In this document: positions 58,887-64,000 of the stretch, in pieces | Layout: every line of letters begins with the position of its first letter | Numbering within the stretch: the first letter of the stretch is position 1 | Source of the DNA: Gellertiella hungarica | GTDB taxonomy: Bacteria; Pseudomonadota; Alphaproteobacteria; Rhizobiales; Rhizobiaceae | Reading direction: 5' to 3' | NCBI RefSeq assembly: GCF_014197145.1 | Contig: NZ_JACIEZ010000003.1 | Location: 372,001-436,000 of the forward strand | DNA: 64,000 bases | Translations under genes and position numbers: made by a program | The notes under the pieces: generated by a model | What the model was told of the DNA's origin: nothing | Seen by the model: the letters and a program-made list of their open reading frames with translations, nothing else | Database searches by the model: none

Positions 58887-59339
58887 ATGGACCAGATCGA
58901 CAAGAAAATCCTCCAATGCCTATATGAGGACGGCCGCGCCAGCGTGGAGACGGTGGCCGCGCGCGTGGATCTGTCGCCCACCCCGGTGCGCAGACGGATA
59001 CGGCAGATGGAGGATGGCGGCATCATTCGTGGATACAGGGCCGATGTGGACCTGACCGCCTGCGGCCTGCCGCTCACCCTTCTGGTCTTCGTGAAGCTGC
59101 AAAGCCGGGACAGGGCGACCATCGCCCAGTTCGAATCGCGCGTGCGCAGCCTGCGCGAGGTGCTGACCTGCACCCTCATCACCGGCTCGGCGGATTATCT
59201 GCTGACGCTCAGGGTCGCAGACATGACGGCCTACAACGATTATCTGCGGGGTGTGCTGGCAGAGCTTCCCGGAGTTTTCGGCATCGAAACGAGCGTCGTC
59301 ATCAGCGAGGTGAAGGCGGCAAGCCACCTGCCCTTCTGA
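58887..59339 (+). CDS. Lrp/AsnC-family transcriptional regulator
   Basis: A 150-residue regulator with an N-terminal helix-turn-helix (about 1-60; DGRASVETVAARVDLSPTPV) and a C-terminal amino-acid-binding RAM domain. The start at ATG 58887 is chosen because MDQIDKKILQCL is the typical Lrp beginning; the better GGAGG is 13 bases away, and an ATG at 58848 is open. It lies divergent from the PLP enzyme and convergent with recJ. Local control of the PLP enzyme in response to an amino acid is the likely job. Confidence 0.92.
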   Translation: MDQIDKKILQCLYEDGRASVETVAARVDLSPTPVRRRIRQMEDGGIIRGYRADVDLTACGLPLTLLVFVKLQSRDRATIAQFESRVRSLREVLTCTLITGSADYLLTLRVADMTAYNDYLRGVLAELPGVFGIETSVVISEVKAASHLPF

Positions 59340-59342
59340 GAT

Positions 59343-61148
59343 TTACGGCGCCGGCGCGGCATCCAGCACGCGAAGCTGCACGCGCCGGGTTCCCTGCCAG
59401 AAATCCGCGCCGAGCGTTCCGGCGACATGCAGATTGCGCCCCCTTCCGTTGATCAGCAGATCGCCGAGCGGGGTCTCCATGGCACGGAAGGCGATCCCGT
59501 CGATTCGGCTGCCATCCATGGCTTCGAGCGTGATCTTGATGTGGTTGGCCCCGACCATCCGCGCATCCCGCAGCCGATGGGAAGGAAGTGCCAGCACGGG
59601 TTGCGGATGACCGGCACCATAGGGACCGGCGGCTTCCAGCTGGTCGATGAGCTCGAGCGTCGCGCCGGAAGCACCGATTGCGCCATCGATCTTCAGCGTG
59701 TGGGCCGAGACCAGGGCTGGAACCGTGCGCCCTGCCTTTTCCTCGAAGAAGGCGCGGAGGCGCCCCAGATTCGCCCGCTCGACAGTCAGGCCGGCGGCCA
59801 TGGCGTGCCCGCCACCCTTGGCGAGAATGCCCTCCTCCACCGCTGCGCGCACCATCCGGCCCATGTCGAAGCCTGAGATCGAACGGCCGGAGCCCGTTCC
59901 GCGCCCGTTCGGGTCGAAGGCAATCGCGAAGGCCGGACGGCGATAGCGCTCCTTGAGGCGCGAGGCGAGCAGTCCGGCGATGCCGGGATGCCAGTTTTCG
60001 CGGGCGGTTATGATGACGCTCGCCTCCTCTCCGTCACCGTATTCGGCCATCACTTCGGCTTCCGCCTCCTGCAGCATGGCGGCTTCCATGGCCTGGCGCT
60101 CGCGGTTCTGTTCGTCCAGGCGGGCAGCGATTTCCTCGGCCATGTTGGGATCGGTAAGGGTCAGCAGGCGGCTTCCAAGGGCTGCATCGCCGATGCGCCC
60201 GCCGGCATTGATCCGCGGGCCGATCAGGAATCCCAGGTGATAGGCGGTGACGGGCCCACCCAGGCCCGCCTTCCGGAACAGCGCGGCCAGCCCCACATTG
60301 CCCATCTGCCGAGCCGCCAGGAGACCCTTGACCACATAGGCACGGTTCAGCCCCTTGAGAGGGACCACGTCGCAAACGGTGGCGAGCGCGACAATGTCCA
60401 GCCAGGCGAGAAGATCGAGCGTGAAGGCGCGCGTATCCTTCGCCTCGCGCAGCACCCGGGCGGTTGCCACCAGAACGAGATAGACGACGCCCGCGGCACA
60501 GAGATGCCCCTGCCCCGAAAGATCGTCATCCCGGTTCGGATTGACGATGGCAACCGCCGGCGGATAGGGCTGCGCAATCTGGTGATGGTCGATCACGACG
60601 ACATCGATGCCGCGCTCTGCCGCAACGGCGAGCGATTCATGGCTGGTAGAGCCGCAATCGACAGTGACGATCAGCTGTGCGCCGCGATCGATCAACTGGT
60701 TGATGGCAGCGGGGTTGGGTCCGTAGCCCTCGAATATGCGGTCGGGAATGTAGATCTCGGCGCCGATCCCGAAATGGGCGAGAAAGCGGCTGAGGAGCGC
60801 CGAAGACGAGGCGCCATCGACATCGTAGTCGCCGAAAATGGCCACCTTTTCCCGGCGTTGCACGGCGCGGGCAATCCGTTCCGCAGCCCGCACGCAATCG
60901 GTGAGCGTCGCCGGATCGGGCATCAGTCCGCGAATGGTCGGATCGAGAAAGGCCTTGGCACCTTCGACCGGCACGTCCCGGCCGGCAAGCACCCGCGCCA
61001 CGATGTCGGGCAGTCCGTGCACCTGGCTGATGGCCATGGCGCGGTTCAGCCCGGCCTGATCGAGCCGCGAAACCCAGCGCTGATTGCTTGCCGATCGCTC
61101 GACACTCAGAAAGGCGCGCTGCACGGGATCGGCGGGTTCGATGGTCAT
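59343..61148 (-). CDS. recJ: Single-stranded-DNA-specific exonuclease RecJ
   Basis: A 5'-3' exonuclease for single-stranded DNA in mismatch repair and recombination. The 601 residues contain DYDVDG (107-112), DCGS (164-167), the DHH motif (187-189) and DHHA1 features including GGGHAMAAG near 440. This is near the typical length for RecJ. It is convergent with the Lrp gene, with only 3 bases between them. Confidence 0.97.
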   Translation of the reverse strand: MTIEPADPVQRAFLSVERSASNQRWVSRLDQAGLNRAMAISQVHGLPDIVARVLAGRDVPVEGAKAFLDPTIRGLMPDPATLTDCVRAAERIARAVQRREKVAIFGDYDVDGASSSALLSRFLAHFGIGAEIYIPDRIFEGYGPNPAAINQLIDRGAQLIVTVDCGSTSHESLAVAAERGIDVVVIDHHQIAQPYPPAVAIVNPNRDDDLSGQGHLCAAGVVYLVLVATARVLREAKDTRAFTLDLLAWLDIVALATVCDVVPLKGLNRAYVVKGLLAARQMGNVGLAALFRKAGLGGPVTAYHLGFLIGPRINAGGRIGDAALGSRLLTLTDPNMAEEIAARLDEQNRERQAMEAAMLQEAEAEVMAEYGDGEEASVIITARENWHPGIAGLLASRLKERYRRPAFAIAFDPNGRGTGSGRSISGFDMGRMVRAAVEEGILAKGGGHAMAAGLTVERANLGRLRAFFEEKAGRTVPALVSAHTLKIDGAIGASGATLELIDQLEAAGPYGAGHPQPVLALPSHRLRDARMVGANHIKITLEAMDGSRIDGIAFRAMETPLGDLLINGRGRNLHVAGTLGADFWQGTRRVQLRVLDAAPAP

Positions 61149-61266
61149 GATTAAGGGAACTCGGGGTATGACGGTATCTACCGCCTATATAAGGAGTTCC
61201 GGCCAGGATGCAAAACGGCTGGCAAGAGGTTTGCGGTGGCGCAGCAGGGCCGCGCCACCTTGAGCC

Positions 61267-62589
61267 TCACGCGTCCTTCGGACGCTCGATGCGGATCACC
61301 TGCGGCTCGCCGATGAGATAGCCCTCGCCCTTGATGGCGTCGATGGCCTTGCGGACCGAGTCCTCGCGGGTCGCATGGGTGACGAGGATGATGGTCTGCG
61401 GCTTGCCCGCCTCGACCTGCTGCTTGGAGTGCTGCACGATCGATTCCAGCGATATCCTGTTCTCCGCCATGCGCGTGGCGATGCTGGCGAAGACGCCGGT
61501 CCGGTCTTCCACCGTCAGACGGATGAAATATCCGCCCTCGTGGCTCTGGATCTGGGCCCTGCGGTAGGGCTCCAGCGTCCTGGCCGGACGGCCGAGGACG
61601 GGAACCAGCTGTGCCCCCGGCCGGCTCTTGGCGATGTCGGCGATGTCACCGAGCACCGCGGATGCGGTTGCATTGCCGCCGGCACCGGGCCCGACCATCA
61701 GAAGTTCGCCGAGGATGTCCGATTCGATGGCAACCGCATTGGTCACGCCATCAACCTGGGCAATCACCGATGCGAGCGGCACCATCGTCGGATGCACGCG
61801 CTGCTCGATGCCGGTCTCGGTGCGCTGGGCGACGCCCAGAAGCTTGATGCGGTAGCCGAGTTCCGCGGCCGCATGGATGTCCTCGATGGAGATGTTGGTG
61901 ATCCCCTCGAGATAGATGTCGTCTGCGGCGATCTGCGAGCCGAAGGCGAGGGTCGTGAGGATCGACAGCTTGTGGGCGGTATCGTTGCCCTCGATGTCGA
62001 AGGCCGGATCCGCTTCGGCATAGCCGAGACGCTGGGCTTCCTTCAGGCAGGCCTCGAAGGAAAGCCCTTCCTTCTCCATCTTGGTGAGGATGTAATTGCA
62101 GGTCCCGTTCATGATGCCATAGACGCGGGAAACGGTGTTGCCCGTCAGCGACTCGCGCAGCGCCTTGATGACCGGAATGCCGCCGGCGACGGCCGCCTCG
62201 TAGTTCAGGAGAACGCCCTTCTCTTCGGCAAGGGCGGCGAGGTTCACGCCGTCACGGGCCAGAAGGGCCTTGTTGGCGGTCACCACATGGAGACCGCGGT
62301 TCAGGGCGGCGCGCACGGCATCGCTTGCCGCGCCCTCGGCACCACCCATCAGCTCGACGAACACGTCGATATCAGCCGTCTCCGCCATGGCAATGGGGTT
62401 GTCGAACCACATCATGCCCGTCATGTCGAAGCCGCGGTCACGCATGCGGTCACGCGCGCTGACGGCCACGACGTCGATCGTGCGGCCGCAGGAGACGGCC
62501 AGTTCGTTACGGCGCTGCTGAAGGATCCGGACAAGCGAGGCACCGACCGTGCCGAGACCCGCTATGCCAATTTTGAGGGCATCTGCCAT
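61267..62589 (-). CDS. hom: Homoserine dehydrogenase
   Basis: Reduces aspartate semialdehyde to homoserine, the branch point to threonine and methionine. The 440 residues contain the NAD motif GLGTVG (11-16), the catalytic domain with NGTCNYILTKM near 165 and a C-terminal ACT domain (about 355-430) for threonine feedback. It supplies homoserine for methionine synthesis, where MetC acts later. The upstream aminotransferase is on the same strand, 97 bases away. Confidence 0.97.
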   Translation of the reverse strand: MADALKIGIAGLGTVGASLVRILQQRRNELAVSCGRTIDVVAVSARDRMRDRGFDMTGMMWFDNPIAMAETADIDVFVELMGGAEGAASDAVRAALNRGLHVVTANKALLARDGVNLAALAEEKGVLLNYEAAVAGGIPVIKALRESLTGNTVSRVYGIMNGTCNYILTKMEKEGLSFEACLKEAQRLGYAEADPAFDIEGNDTAHKLSILTTLAFGSQIAADDIYLEGITNISIEDIHAAAELGYRIKLLGVAQRTETGIEQRVHPTMVPLASVIAQVDGVTNAVAIESDILGELLMVGPGAGGNATASAVLGDIADIAKSRPGAQLVPVLGRPARTLEPYRRAQIQSHEGGYFIRLTVEDRTGVFASIATRMAENRISLESIVQHSKQQVEAGKPQTIILVTHATREDSVRKAIDAIKGEGYLIGEPQVIRIERPKDA

Positions 62590-62685
62590 GTGCTATTCCC
62601 GATTGAGGCTGCTCTGACGAGCAGGACGTTATGCCGTCCGCCAGCCGAACGGCAGCGGACGGAGGTTTTCGCAACGCGACCGGTC

Positions 62686-63906
<1,221 letters not shown>

Positions 63907-64000
63907 GGTGATGACCCTCTCTCTCGTCCTGTCCGCAGCGGCCCGGCTGCAGCGATCCAAAAGGCGACATTCCGGCTGGACGGGGCAGTTCTCCGAAACG

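Overview
The window is a GC-rich, densely coded stretch of an alphaproteobacterial chromosome, almost certainly Rhizobiales and most likely Rhizobiaceae. The evidence is the gene content (AapJQMP amino-acid ABC transporter, an EipB/DUF1849 envelope protein, a phasin, DUF3126, NDUFS4- and NDUFS6-like respiratory accessory proteins), a GAAC-N7-GAAC SOS box in front of lexA, and CTTGCG-N17-CTATAA promoters on two tRNA-Glu genes. No phage, IS element, CRISPR array or plasmid function was seen. All assignments come from reading the sequence and from family knowledge; no database search was run.

Layout. 1-1.6 kb: the tail of an unknown gene, S-formylglutathione hydrolase (fghA), and a guanidine exporter (sugE/gdx) preceded by two ACGG-loop hairpins that match a guanidine-II (mini-ykkC) riboswitch. 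1.7-4 kb: eno and kdsA on the minus strand. 4.1-13.2 kb: the one clearly accessory block, a plus-strand carbohydrate operon (ABC ATPase, binding protein, two permeases, GH63-type hydrolase, LacI-type regulator, GH42 beta-galactosidase). It is headed by a paired TAAACGTTTA operator, and its ATPase gene carries a one-base deletion just after the Walker A lysine. 13.4-18.3 kb: lexA, comEC and gltA.

18.3-31.6 kb is the conserved minus-strand translation/envelope cluster, in transcription order rpsB, tsf, pyrH, frr, uppS, cdsA, rseP, bamA, lpxD, fabZ, lpxA, lpxI, lpxB. It couples ribosome function, phospholipid and undecaprenyl precursors, outer-membrane assembly and lipid A synthesis. Hairpins sit in the rpsB-tsf, tsf-pyrH and pyrH-frr spacers. 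Lipid A synthesis uses LpxI for the UDP-diacylglucosamine step, and kdsA nearby supplies KDO.

31.7-46.3 kb holds core and metabolic genes: eipB, a tightly overlapped RidA/GDPD/GNAT/HIT operon, azlCD, clpS-clpA, a phasin, DUF3126, cysE, a crotonase-fold protein lacking the usual catalytic glutamates, an alpha/beta hydrolase, an NDUFS6-like zinc protein, an FAD monooxygenase and metC. 46.6-51 kb is the aapJQMP operon, with a hairpin between the binding protein and the permeases. 51-57.4 kb carries a CASTOR/POLLUX-type ion channel, tRNA-Pro, an NDUFS4-like subunit, tRNA-Arg, a DUF192/cold-shock gene pair, glyoxalase I, an M15-type peptidase lipoprotein and a tandem duplication of tRNA-Glu with its promoter. 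57.4-64 kb carries a trans-sulfuration-family PLP enzyme divergent from an Lrp regulator, then recJ, hom and a class I aminotransferase.

Most of the window is ordinary core genome. The best candidates for a second look are the frameshifted and operator-controlled carbohydrate locus, the riboswitch, the intercistronic hairpins, the CASTOR/POLLUX channel and two proteins whose expected catalytic motifs are missing (ComEC C-terminus and the crotonase).
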